Part shown: positions 15,941 through 23,560 of the stretch, one piece after another
How the letters are laid out: each line of letters begins with the position of its first letter
Position numbering within the stretch: the stretch's first letter is position 1
Origin: an uncultured Clostridium sp.
Lineage (GTDB): Bacteria; Cyanobacteriota; Vampirovibrionia; Gastranaerophilales; Gastranaerophilaceae
Assembly: GCA_905212085.1 (NCBI GenBank)
Contig: CAJMDF010000013.1
Span: forward strand, 1 to 47,258
Length of the DNA stretch: 47,258 bases
Reading direction: 5' to 3'
Program-made: the position numbers and the translations under genes
The notes under the pieces: model-generated
What the model saw: the letters and a program-made list of their open reading frames with translations, nothing else
Databases searched by the model: none
What the model was told of the DNA's origin: nothing

Positions 15941-16508
15941 AATTCAAAATATATTCAAATATTTTTTCATTATATCTGCTATCCACAGCACTGAATGGTA
16001 ATACTACACCGCCAAATTGTTTTTCAACATTTTTGATAACATTTAAAGTTTTTGATTTGGGAACATAATCCATTTTAGTTACAATTGTGAAAATAGGTAA
16101 ATTGTAAGCTTCTACCCATTCACGCATTTGAAAATCATTTTTTTGAATATCATGTCTGCCATCAATTAACTGTACTAAAGATGTAATTTGTTCACGTTTA
16201 AGCAAATATTCTTCCAAATATTTCTGCCACCTGTTTTGTGCTTCTTTAGAGACTTTTGCATAACCGTATCCCGGTAAATCAGCAATCATAAATTTATCTG
16301 AAAACTGAAAAAAATTGATTAATCTTGTCTTGCCAGGAGTATTAGAAGTCTTTGCAAGCTTTTTATGATTTGCAAGTCCATTAATAAATGATGACTTCCC
16401 GACATTAGAACGTCCCAAAAGCGGGAATTCCGGCAGTGTGTAATCTGGACACTGAGAGAGCTTTTCCGCACTTATTAAAAATTTTGCCTGCATATATTTT
16501 GTAGCCAT
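15915..16508 (-). CDS. engB: Ribosome-biogenesis GTPase EngB/YsxC
   Basis: A 197-residue GTPase of the TrmE-Era-EngA-YihA-Septin group. Visible are G1 GRSNVGKSS (32-40), the switch segment TPGKTRLINFF, G3 DLPGYGYAKV, the family signature RWQKYLEEYL, G4 TKMD and G5 FSAVDS. EngB binds the large ribosomal subunit precursor and helps its late maturation; it is usually essential. Length is typical. No ribosome site is visible: an extended -10 (TGT-TATTAT, plus coordinates 16515-16523) lies 6 nt before the ATG, which suggests a leaderless transcript. Its promoter therefore overlaps the space just downstream of the XRE gene. Confidence 0.95.
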   Translation of the reverse strand: MATKYMQAKFLISAEKLSQCPDYTLPEFPLLGRSNVGKSSFINGLANHKKLAKTSNTPGKTRLINFFQFSDKFMIADLPGYGYAKVSKEAQNRWQKYLEEYLLKREQITSLVQLIDGRHDIQKNDFQMREWVEAYNLPIFTIVTKMDYVPKSKTLNVIKNVEKQFGGVVLPFSAVDSRYNEKIFEYILNFKSTQDNN

Positions 16509-16514
16509 ATGCTA

Positions 16515-16523
16515 ATAATAACA
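16515..16523 (-). promoter_or_regulatory. Extended -10 of engB
   Basis: On the minus strand TGT-TATTAT lies 6 nt before the engB ATG (16508). No good -35 is seen, as is common for extended -10 promoters. Confidence 0.5.
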
Positions 16524-16532
16524 TAAATAATT

Positions 16533-16760
16533 TTAAAAACTTATATTTGAATCTACTAATTCACTCAAGCTAACTTCATATAAATCAGAAATATGCCTCA
16601 AATATAAAATTGACGGATTTGTAAGCCCTCGTTCTATTTTACTGTAATAACTTTTATCTACATCTAGTCTATTTGCAACATCATCTTGGGATAAACCTTT
16701 TAATGAGCGTAATATTTTTAATTTAAGACCTATTTTTTTTAAATATTCTTTGTCATTCAT
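16533..16760 (-). CDS. XRE-family repressor-like protein, divergent from prepilin gene
   Basis: A 75-residue protein that is almost only a Cro/CI HTH: IGLKLKILRSLKGLSQDDVANRL, then DKSYYSKIERGLTNPSILYLRHIS and SLSELVD. Such minimal proteins usually act as autoregulating repressors. Its promoter (TTGTTA-17-TAGAAT, plus 16767-16795) lies 6 nt from the ATG and overlaps the consensus promoter of the divergent prepilin gene. Repeated AATAGTTTATAA sites cover that overlap. The simplest reading is control of the prepilin gene and of itself. Confidence 0.85.
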   Translation of the reverse strand: MNDKEYLKKIGLKLKILRSLKGLSQDDVANRLDVDKSYYSKIERGLTNPSILYLRHISDLYEVSLSELVDSNISF

Positions 16761-16766
16761 TTAATA

Positions 16767-16827
16767 ATTCTATTGATTTGACAACTATATAACAATAGTT
16801 TATAATAATATTAAATAGTTTATAAAC
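16767..16827. promoter_or_regulatory. Overlapping divergent promoters with repeated operators
   Basis: Plus strand: TTGACA (16778-16783), 17 nt, TATAAT (16801-16806), a perfect consensus for the prepilin gene. Minus strand: TTGTTA (16790-16795), 17 nt, TAGAAT (16767-16772), for the XRE gene. The promoters overlap face to face. AATAGTTTATAA occurs at 16794-16805 and exactly 20 bp later at 16814-16825; the second copy contains the palindrome GTTTATAAAC (16818-16827). Confidence 0.75.
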
Positions 16828-16870
16828 CATTTAGCAAGTTAATAATATTATTTTTTATGAGGATAAACAA

Positions 16871-17629
16871 TTGAAAAAAGCCTTCACTCTTGCAGAAGTC
16901 TTAATTACTCTTGGCATTATAGGAATAATAGCAGCACTAACTCTACCAGCAGTAATACAAGGATACCGTAAAAAAGTAACAGAAACAGCATTAAAAAAAT
17001 CATATACACAACTTTATCAAGCACTTGAACAAGCTCAAGCAGACAAAGGTGAAGCTATTAATTGGGATTGGGAAAATTATCAAACATATGATAGAGATTC
17101 TGCAGAATCATTTTTACAAGAATATTTTTATCCATATTTAAATATTACTGGCAGAAGTGCTGTGCAACAAGAAAAAGAAAAATTAAAATATATAATCTAC
17201 AATTATAATGATAATTATTCCGGTGACCCAAATTGGTTTTGGAACAATCCTCAATTAACAAACTGGGCAGAACTTAGTGACGGTAGTGTTATATCATTTG
17301 TACTTAAAAATAACAATCCCAATACAACTGCCTTTGGACAATTTAATGTAATATTATCAAGTAACAAAAATCCCAAAAGATTAATTTCCGGAAAAGATGT
17401 TTTTGCATTCTACATAAAAAAGCATTCCTATAATAATCAAGTATCAATATCACCAGATGGATGGCAAAGTTCTAATTGTCAAGAATTAAAAGAAAATCGT
17501 AACGATTTTATAAACGGCTGTAAAGGAGAAACCATAAATGCAAGTGGTATTATCAGCAGTATATATTGCACGTCTTTAATCTATTGTAACAATTGGAAAA
17601 TTCCAAAAGATTATCCCATAAGATTTTAA
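16871..17629 (+). CDS. Type IV prepilin-like / pseudopilin protein
   Basis: A 252-residue protein beginning MKKA then FTLAEVLITLGIIGIIAAL, a very short class III leader with Ala at -1 and Glu at +5. The first 33 residues nearly match the other prepilin-like protein at 10611, but the bodies are unrelated apart from a GKDVFAFYI segment matching GRDVYELVV. The body is rich in Asn, Trp and Tyr and has a few Cys. The start is TTG, supported by GAGGAT 6 nt upstream and by the position of the leader. Transcription starts from a perfect consensus promoter likely repressed by the divergent XRE protein. Its stop shares TTAA with the convergent gene. Confidence 0.83.
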   Translation: MKKAFTLAEVLITLGIIGIIAALTLPAVIQGYRKKVTETALKKSYTQLYQALEQAQADKGEAINWDWENYQTYDRDSAESFLQEYFYPYLNITGRSAVQQEKEKLKYIIYNYNDNYSGDPNWFWNNPQLTNWAELSDGSVISFVLKNNNPNTTAFGQFNVILSSNKNPKRLISGKDVFAFYIKKHSYNNQVSISPDGWQSSNCQELKENRNDFINGCKGETINASGIISSIYCTSLIYCNNWKIPKDYPIRF

Positions 17630-17886
17630 TTTTTAGTTAAAACCTTTTCTTTTTGCTCTTTTAGTTTTTGTTTAAACAAAACTTTTTGGAATAAATTATA
17701 CATCTTATCGCTGTTTACAACGGTAATTTGAGTTTTCTTATTTACAAAATCTACATTTACGTAAGGCTTTTGACTGAAAATATTATTTTCAATATTCACA
17801 AGTTGAAATAGCCCTTCAGTTAATACACTGATGGGCTCTCTCAAAAATATTTCAAATGTCTTTCGTATATCAAATTTTTTAGTCAT
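17626..17886 (-). CDS. Small hypothetical protein downstream of TPR gene
   Basis: An 86-residue basic protein (FDIRKTFEIFLREP, FVNKKTQITVVNSDKMYNLFQKVLFKQKLKEQ). No domain is recognised. It begins 33 bp after the TPR gene on the same strand, so it is probably its operon partner. No ribosome site is visible. Its stop codon overlaps the prepilin stop by 4 nt. Confidence 0.6.
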   Translation of the reverse strand: MTKKFDIRKTFEIFLREPISVLTEGLFQLVNIENNIFSQKPYVNVDFVNKKTQITVVNSDKMYNLFQKVLFKQKLKEQKEKVLTKN

Positions 17887-17919
17887 GTCTGGTTTTTAAC
17901 TATTTATTATTTTGATTTA

Positions 17920-19773
17920 TTATTTTGCTTTACTTTTGAATTTTTCGATTTTCTTATCGATTTGAGCTTTATCGGCTGCATTTGGATTCATAGCGAGATA
18001 TTGTTGATAATATTTAATAGCGCCTCTGTAGTTTAATTCTTTTTCATAAGACATTGCTTTTAATTTTGCAATTTGAGCGCTGTTGTGATAGAAGTCAATT
18101 GCACGGTTGCAATATTCAATTGCAGATGCGTAATTGTTTTGTTGGTATTCTCTTTGTGCGATATCAAAGAATTCATTTGATTTTGTTTCACAAAGATTAA
18201 TATATTCAATACCATTCTTAGCAATAACATTATCAGGATCTTTTGTCAAGGCTTTTTGTAAAGCAAGTCTTGCTGTTCTGAATTGTTTGTTATGAACAAG
18301 AATTTCTGCTAAATAAAGATCGTCATCTACCGAGTTAGAGAAATTAATTGCATTTTCGAAAGTATATACAGCATCTTTTTCTCTACCCATAGCAAGATAT
18401 GCTTCACCTTTAATTACGTTATCCATAAGATTATTTCCTGCAGCTTGAATAATATAATTCAAACTATCACGAGATAGCGGTTCTTGGTGTACAAGTCTTG
18501 CCAATTTCAATTTAGCCAAATGAAGTTTTAAATCTTCAGGGCACTGCTCAATAGCTTTATTTATATAGTCATAAGCTAGGTATACTTCTCTGTTTGTCGC
18601 AATACCTTCATTATCACCTCTGTCTTTTGCCATTTCATAATATGTATTTGCAAGACCAATTATTGCTTCATCATTATAGTTTTGATCACCTATCAATTTT
18701 GAATAATAATCTAGCGCTTGATCATATTTTCTAATATGCAATGCCATATTAGCAATTCTCAATTTTCCTTCTTGGTAATTAGGATTAATTGCTAAAGCGG
18801 ATTTCAATTGCTCCATTGCAAATTCTTCATCGGCACGATTTTCATAAATCATAGCAAGGTTCAAATACGCTCTTGAATTTTCTGGTTTTACAAGTTGCGC
18901 TTTTTTGAAAGAATTAATAGCTGCAGCCTGGTTACCTTGTTTCAAGAACAATTCACCTTGTAATGTCAATGCAGGAGATGAATTTGGGTTTACGTGGATT
19001 GAGTGGTTAACCCAAGTTAAAGCTTTTGAATAATTTCCTCTGCGAGTTTCAACTTGTGACATATGATACCAAGCAGTAGGGTTGTGGGTATTGTATTTCA
19101 TTGCTTTCATAAAATAATTCTCTGCTGAATCCAGATTATTATTCATCATCTCTACAACACCAATATTGTCATAAGCTGTCGCAAATGAAGGATTTATTTT
19201 TATAGCTGTATTAAATAAATCCATCGCATCATTTCTGTTACCTAATTTTAATGTTGCAACACCCATTGCATTGTACGCTTCATAATACTTTGTATTCAAT
19301 GTAACAGCTGTTACAAATTCTTTTATTGCATTATTAATCAATCCTCTTGTATTTTTAATATAATCTACATCAGAAGAAGTTGTTCTTTGCAAATACACAA
19401 GCCCTTGTGCATAATGTAATGTAGGATTTTTAGGGTATTGCTTCAATAATTTATCTAATTCTTTTTGCGCAGGATCTAATTCATGTTGTTTCGCCATTGA
19501 AACAGTTCTTAATGCTAATAAATTAATATCATTAGGTTTTAAATTTAATAATTCTCTTATTTTAGCATCAGCTTCAGAACAATGATTATATTCAATCAAT
19601 CTTGATATTTCAGGATATACTTGAGTTGAAGTTTTAACAGGAGTTGATTTTGCTGTTTTTGCAGCATTAGCAGTGTTCTTTTGAACTTGTGCTTGTAATT
19701 CTTTAGCATAGACCTGTGTAGATAGGACTGCTGTAACGACAAATGATGATATTAATAATTTTTTATAATTCAT
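17920..19773 (-). CDS. Exported tetratricopeptide-repeat protein
   Basis: A 617-residue protein with a signal peptide (MNYKKLLISSFVVTAVLSTQVYA), then a Lys/Ala/Thr-rich linker and about twelve to fifteen TPR units over most of its length. Clear units include YEAYNAMGVATLKLGNRNDA, ATAYDNIGVVEMMNNNLDSA, PTAWYHMSQVETRRGNYSKA and SRAYLNLAMIYENRADEEFA. TPR superhelices bind peptide partners, so this is probably a periplasmic or membrane-anchored scaffold. There is no catalytic domain. Which complex it serves (pilus, secretion or wall synthesis) cannot be told; the neighbouring prepilin gene is suggestive only. A CTGCAGGA-type ribosome site precedes the start. Confidence 0.88.
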   Translation of the reverse strand: MNYKKLLISSFVVTAVLSTQVYAKELQAQVQKNTANAAKTAKSTPVKTSTQVYPEISRLIEYNHCSEADAKIRELLNLKPNDINLLALRTVSMAKQHELDPAQKELDKLLKQYPKNPTLHYAQGLVYLQRTTSSDVDYIKNTRGLINNAIKEFVTAVTLNTKYYEAYNAMGVATLKLGNRNDAMDLFNTAIKINPSFATAYDNIGVVEMMNNNLDSAENYFMKAMKYNTHNPTAWYHMSQVETRRGNYSKALTWVNHSIHVNPNSSPALTLQGELFLKQGNQAAAINSFKKAQLVKPENSRAYLNLAMIYENRADEEFAMEQLKSALAINPNYQEGKLRIANMALHIRKYDQALDYYSKLIGDQNYNDEAIIGLANTYYEMAKDRGDNEGIATNREVYLAYDYINKAIEQCPEDLKLHLAKLKLARLVHQEPLSRDSLNYIIQAAGNNLMDNVIKGEAYLAMGREKDAVYTFENAINFSNSVDDDLYLAEILVHNKQFRTARLALQKALTKDPDNVIAKNGIEYINLCETKSNEFFDIAQREYQQNNYASAIEYCNRAIDFYHNSAQIAKLKAMSYEKELNYRGAIKYYQQYLAMNPNAADKAQIDKKIEKFKSKAK

Positions 19774-19869
19774 GTTATCTCCTGCAGGATAATTTAGTTA
19801 TTTTAATTCTTATAAAAGTATTGTATAATACTATTTATAAAAAAGCAATAATATAAATGAAGTAGAAAA

Positions 19870-20784
19870 ATGAGTGTAAACGCTGATTCAAAACAAGATT
19901 TAGAAGATTTTAAATCATACATAATTGCAGAAAAGAATTTTTCAAAACATACTGCAAAAGCCTATTGTTCAGACATTTTAAGTTTTCTTGTCTGGATGGA
20001 TGAGCAGTCATGCGAGGATATAAATTTTTCAAAAGTACGAGAATATCTTCATTTTATCCAAAAGTTTAACTATAAAAAAACTACAATTGCACGAAAAATT
20101 GCATCGTTAAGAACTTTTTATAAATATTTGTATCGTGAAAGAAAAGTTGACTCAAATCCTGCAATGAATTTGACAAATCCTAAACGACCAAAATCATTAC
20201 CAAAATTTTTAACACCTGACGAAGTTGAACAAATTTTGAATAATACAAAAATCGAAACTCCTGCAGGATACAGAAACAGAACTATTTTAGAACTTCTCTG
20301 GGCTACAGGTATGCGTATTTCCGAATTATCCGGACTCAATTTTGGAGATTTAAACCTCGAACATAACGAAATTAGAGTTTTCGGTAAAGGCTCAAAAGAA
20401 CGAATTATTCTGGTTACAGACAGGGCAAAAAATTTTCTTGAACGTTATATTGAAAGCGCAAGAGATTTAATTCCAAAAGGATTTCCCGTTCCAGACAAAA
20501 GTGAAGATTCTCCTGTATTCATAAACAATACAGGGTATAGACTACAGACAAGAACTGTCAGAAACGTCATTAATGAAATTGTTGAAAAAATCAACCTGCC
20601 AAAACATGTCACACCGCATATGTTTCGTCACAGTTTTGCAACACATTTGATTGAAAACGGAGCTGATTTAAGAGTCGTCCAAGAACTCTTAGGCCACGCA
20701 AGCATATCAAATACTCAAATTTACACCCACGTTTCAACTCAACATTTGAAAGATGTCTATAACGAAACTCACCCTCGTGCATAA
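19870..20784 (+). CDS. xerC: Site-specific tyrosine recombinase XerC/XerD
   Basis: A 304-residue recombinase with an N-terminal SAM-like DNA-binding domain (YIIAEKNFSKHTAKAYCSDI) and a C-terminal catalytic domain. Catalytic residues visible are Arg in ATGMRISEL, Lys in GKGSKERI, HMFRH, His in LLGHASI, and Tyr in IYTHVS. Length and the clean HTKAY-like and LLGHAS motifs fit the housekeeping Xer proteins that resolve chromosome dimers at dif, rather than a phage integrase. XerC and XerD cannot be separated by eye, so the symbol is provisional. No dif-like site was recognised in the window, and no phage genes are near. Confidence 0.88.
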   Translation: MSVNADSKQDLEDFKSYIIAEKNFSKHTAKAYCSDILSFLVWMDEQSCEDINFSKVREYLHFIQKFNYKKTTIARKIASLRTFYKYLYRERKVDSNPAMNLTNPKRPKSLPKFLTPDEVEQILNNTKIETPAGYRNRTILELLWATGMRISELSGLNFGDLNLEHNEIRVFGKGSKERIILVTDRAKNFLERYIESARDLIPKGFPVPDKSEDSPVFINNTGYRLQTRTVRNVINEIVEKINLPKHVTPHMFRHSFATHLIENGADLRVVQELLGHASISNTQIYTHVSTQHLKDVYNETHPRA

Positions 20785-20839
20785 TTAATTTGACTACAAC
20801 TATTATCAATATTTTTAGAGAGATAAGTACAAGTTTGAT

Positions 20840-20866
20840 GTCATTTTGAACTTGTTTCAAAATCTC
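20840..20866. repeat. Single copy of a REP-like hairpin repeat
   Basis: GTCATTTTGAACTTGTTTCA and the following AAATCTC match the half-element at 38919-38944 and its inverse at 38952-38977, with several changes. It lies in the 167-bp spacer between the recombinase and the TrmB gene. Confidence 0.6.
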
Positions 20867-20916
20867 TTCACGTATTTCTAATATCACTTTTAATATGCTC
20901 TATATTGTTCATACAG

Positions 20917-20945
20917 TTGCATAAAACAAAAAAATCCGCTAAACT
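20917..20945 (+). promoter_or_regulatory. Promoter of TrmB gene, predicted leaderless
   Basis: TTGCAT (20917-20922), 17 nt and TAAACT (20940-20945) end 6 nt before the ATG at 20952. There is no Shine-Dalgarno sequence. Confidence 0.6.
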
Positions 20946-20951
20946 CTTTTT

Positions 20952-21749
20952 ATGGATGAAATTGTTGAAAAATTAAAAGAAATCGGGCTTAATGAATACC
21001 AATCAAAGGTATATATTGCTCTTTTAAAAAAATTCCCAGCAACAGGTTATGAAATCAGCAAACTTGCAAATATTCCGCAATCCAGAGCTTATGATACCCT
21101 AAAAGCTCTTGAATCAATGCATATCGCAATTCCATCAAACACAAAACCTATCACATACACCCCGATTAAACCCAAAGAACTCACTAAACGTTATAAAAGA
21201 AAAATTGATTCTACAATAAATTTTCTAGAAAAAAAATTGCCAAACGTTAAAGAAGAAGAATACACAGAACCGATATTATCAATCAGCGGAAGAACAAAAA
21301 TTTTAGATAAAATAATTGAAATTATAAAAAATGCACAAAAAACAATTTTTATATCACTTTGGTCGCAAGATTTCAAATATCTTGAAACCTACCTGCTTGA
21401 TGCTTACAATAGAGGGCTTGATGTAAAAATCGTTAAATATGATAACTTTACCTGCAATTTCGGAAAAACCTTTCAACATTCAGGTATCCCAATGCTTGAA
21501 CATTATTTTAACGGAAAATTTGTATTCCTTTCAGCAGACAATTCTGAAGGCCTATTTGGAATTACCCAACCTGTTAAAAATAATAATCCGGAAGTTGTGT
21601 GGACAAAAAATTCCGAAATCGTATTTTTAATAAAAGCATTCACCGTCCATGATATGTACATGATTGATATTGAGGACAATTTCCCCGAACAGTTGAGATA
21701 TTTCTACGGTGCCGGATTGAAAAAATTACGGGACAAAATTTTACATTAA
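20952..21749 (+). CDS. TrmB-family transcriptional regulator
   Basis: A 265-residue protein. Residues 1-75 are a winged helix of the TrmB type (IGLNEYQSKVYIALL, GYEISKLANIPQSRAYDTLKALE). A linker helix follows, then a C-terminal domain with LSISGRTKILDKIIEIIKNAQKTIFISLW, the phospholipase-D-like fold of TrmB sensors without HKD catalytic residues. TrmB proteins are best known as sugar sensors in archaea and occur sporadically in bacteria. The effector and targets are unknown. No ribosome site is present and the -10 box abuts the start, so the transcript is probably leaderless. Confidence 0.82.
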   Translation: MDEIVEKLKEIGLNEYQSKVYIALLKKFPATGYEISKLANIPQSRAYDTLKALESMHIAIPSNTKPITYTPIKPKELTKRYKRKIDSTINFLEKKLPNVKEEEYTEPILSISGRTKILDKIIEIIKNAQKTIFISLWSQDFKYLETYLLDAYNRGLDVKIVKYDNFTCNFGKTFQHSGIPMLEHYFNGKFVFLSADNSEGLFGITQPVKNNNPEVVWTKNSEIVFLIKAFTVHDMYMIDIEDNFPEQLRYFYGAGLKKLRDKILH

Positions 21750-21819
21750 TTTACTTTAAAAAAAACTTTCCGAGTTGTATAATTGACAGAGTAAAGACAA
21801 TAAATTTTTGGGAAGAAAA

Positions 21820-22443
21820 ATGGATTTTGGATACTCATTTGAATTAATCACAGGTCCGATGAGCTGTGGAAAAACAGAAGAGCTTTTAAGACGTATAAGA
21901 CGCTCTATTATTGCAAAAAGAAAAGTTAAAGTAATCTCTCCAGATATTGATACTCGTGCAAAAGGGGATTATATCGAATCAAGAAACGGATTATGGCTTG
22001 ATGCTATAAAAGTAAAACACGCTGTTCAAATCATGACGGTTGTTAAACCTGAAGATGAAGTTATTGCAATTGATGAATTACAATTTTTTGACAGCAATAT
22101 TGTAAAAGTTATCTCTAAACTTATGGACGAAGGTAAAAAGGTTATAGGTACAGGTCTTGAACTCGATTTCAAAGCAGAACCTTTCGGCAGTATGCCTGAA
22201 TTAATGTGTATTGCAACTGAAGTCCACAAATTACACGCAGTATGTATGAAATGCGGACGAGAAAATGCTACCCGAACACAAAGATTAATTGACGGAAAAC
22301 CCGCTGATAAAAATTCACCTTTGATTATGATAGGCGGAGATGAAACTTATGAAGCTCGATGCATAAAATGCTACGAACTTCCGGATGTTGAAATGGAAAA
22401 GAAAAAACGCGGATTTAAAGTTTTAAATTTCGTAGGAAAATAA
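21820..22443 (+). CDS. tdk: Thymidine kinase (type II)
   Basis: A 207-residue kinase that phosphorylates thymidine for dTTP salvage. It has P-loop GPMSCGKTEEL, Walker-B-like AIDELQFFD, the lasso-region zinc site with CMKCG and CIKC pairs, and a C-terminal GGDETYEARC substrate segment. Length fits type II enzymes. I used ATG 21820 with GGGAAG upstream; the TTG at 21808 belongs to the leader. A possible -10, TATAAT, lies near 21777. A strong terminator follows. Confidence 0.94.
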   Translation: MDFGYSFELITGPMSCGKTEELLRRIRRSIIAKRKVKVISPDIDTRAKGDYIESRNGLWLDAIKVKHAVQIMTVVKPEDEVIAIDELQFFDSNIVKVISKLMDEGKKVIGTGLELDFKAEPFGSMPELMCIATEVHKLHAVCMKCGRENATRTQRLIDGKPADKNSPLIMIGGDETYEARCIKCYELPDVEMEKKKRGFKVLNFVGK

Positions 22444-22450
22444 AAAATAA

Positions 22451-22480
22451 AAAGACCGATTTTTCAATCGGTCTTTAAAT
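22451..22480. terminator. Bidirectional terminator after tdk
   Basis: A perfect 10-bp stem (AAAGACCGAT/ATCGGTCTTT) with a 6-nt loop and flanking A and T residues, between tdk and the convergent gene at 22510. Confidence 0.85.
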
Positions 22481-22509
22481 TTGTGTGAGTAAATGCGTAT
22501 ATTTATAAG

Positions 22510-22944
22510 TTAAACTAATGCGTCTAAAAATTCAGAAACACCTGTAACTGTTTCTTGTCCTAGAGGTTTGTTCATATATTTTGCAAATTTGTCAGGATCA
22601 ACACCTTTTACATTTGCCATTGCATAAGCTGCAAAATTATCTTCTGCTTCAATTCCTTGTAATTCATCTAATGAAGCCATAAATGGTGTATTAAAATATT
22701 GTTCAATTCTTTTTGTAGTAGCAGCTTCTGATTTGTCAACTTTTGATAATTGAACACCCCAAATTTGAGCTGCTGTTGCATCTAATGCACTTGCTTCAAC
22801 TTGTTCTGTTTTAAAATTTACAACAGGTTTTGCTTCTTGAGTTTTTTCTTCTTTACCTGCTTTTTTAGTGTTTAAAGCTTCATAATACGCTTTTAAAGCT
22901 TCTAAATTTGTTCTGTCGCCGCCGTTTCCGTTAACTTTTGTCAT
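22510..22944 (-). CDS. Hypothetical protein, lineage-specific
   Basis: A 144-residue soluble protein without signal peptide. The N-terminus is polar (KVNGNGGDRTNLEALKAYYEALN) and a Lys/Glu linker follows. The C-terminal half is Ala-rich and helical and ends VDPDKFAKYMNKPLG..VSEFLDALV. This end faintly recalls the FDVxxFxK ends of the paralogues at 39012 and 39508. AAGGAG precedes the start. A palindrome (22960-22978) and a TTTGTAACAT element lie upstream. The function is unknown. Confidence 0.72.
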   Translation of the reverse strand: MTKVNGNGGDRTNLEALKAYYEALNTKKAGKEEKTQEAKPVVNFKTEQVEASALDATAAQIWGVQLSKVDKSEAATTKRIEQYFNTPFMASLDELQGIEAEDNFAAYAMANVKGVDPDKFAKYMNKPLGQETVTGVSEFLDALV

Positions 22945-22959
22945 TTTCCGTTTCTCCTT

Positions 22960-22978
22960 TTAACCGAATTTCGGTTAA
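22960..22978. promoter_or_regulatory. Palindrome just upstream of ribosome site
   Basis: TTAACCGA and TCGGTTAA with a 3-nt centre form a perfect inverted repeat directly before the AAGGAG of the gene at 22510-22944. It could be an operator or an mRNA leader hairpin. Confidence 0.5.
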
Positions 22979-23284
22979 CTTTATTTACTCACAATGTTTA
23001 TATCGGTTATATTTTTAATTAACTTTAATTAAAAATCATATTTAACTGATATTTGTAACATTTTTTAACAATACTCTTATCTCTTAAAAATTCCTTTTAA
23101 TTGATTTCCATATTTATATAAAGTATTTTTGTATTTAAAAATTGCGTCTTTAATATATATTATTTACATAATAGTTTACAATTCTTTACATAGCAAGTTT
23201 TAACCCTTACACAGCTTGGTTTACAGAGTGCTTGAAATATATACTTTTGGCTAATAGTCAGAAAAAGCTCGTTTTGCTAATATT
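22979..23284. other. AT-rich intergenic stretch
   Basis: The spacer between the hypothetical gene (minus) and the LuxR-type gene (plus) is very AT-rich. It holds one TTTGTAACAT element at 23052-23061 followed by TTTTTTAACA, which forms an imperfect TTTGT-N11-ACAA palindrome. I see no gene or RNA in it. Confidence 0.5.
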
Positions 23285-23560
23285 ATGGTATGGTTGAGAG
23301 GCTCAAGTAACAAAAAAGAATATCGAACTATGAAGAAGAAGAAAACAAACGAACTTACAGTACGAGAGATTGATGTTTTAAAATTAGTGATTAATGGAGA
23401 TAGTAACAGCGAAATTGCAGAAAAATTATGTATAACAGACCATACTGTTAAAGCTCATCTAACTCATACTTATAAAAAGTTGGGCGTAACAAACAGAACT
23501 TCTGCAGCAATAAAAGCAAGGGATAATATTATTCCTCCTCAAGACTCAGAACAGCCATAA
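23285..23560 (+). CDS. Solo LuxR/GerE-type helix-turn-helix regulator
   Basis: A 91-residue protein made up almost only of a GerE HTH: LTVREIDVLKLVINGDSNSEIAEKL, TDHTVKAHLTHTYKKLGVTNRT. It lacks the receiver or autoinducer domain of full-length LuxR/NarL proteins, so its activity must be set by expression or by a partner. The start is uncertain: ATG 23285 or ATG 23330, neither with a clear ribosome site; the HTH lies after both. Its last 32 nt overlap the convergent lepA gene. Targets are unknown. Confidence 0.8.
   Translation: MVWLRGSSNKKEYRTMKKKKTNELTVREIDVLKLVINGDSNSEIAEKLCITDHTVKAHLTHTYKKLGVTNRTSAAIKARDNIIPPQDSEQP

Noticed and set aside
19870..20784. Phage or island integrase
   Set aside because: Length and motifs fit housekeeping Xer proteins, and no phage genes or attachment-site duplication at the tRNA were seen.
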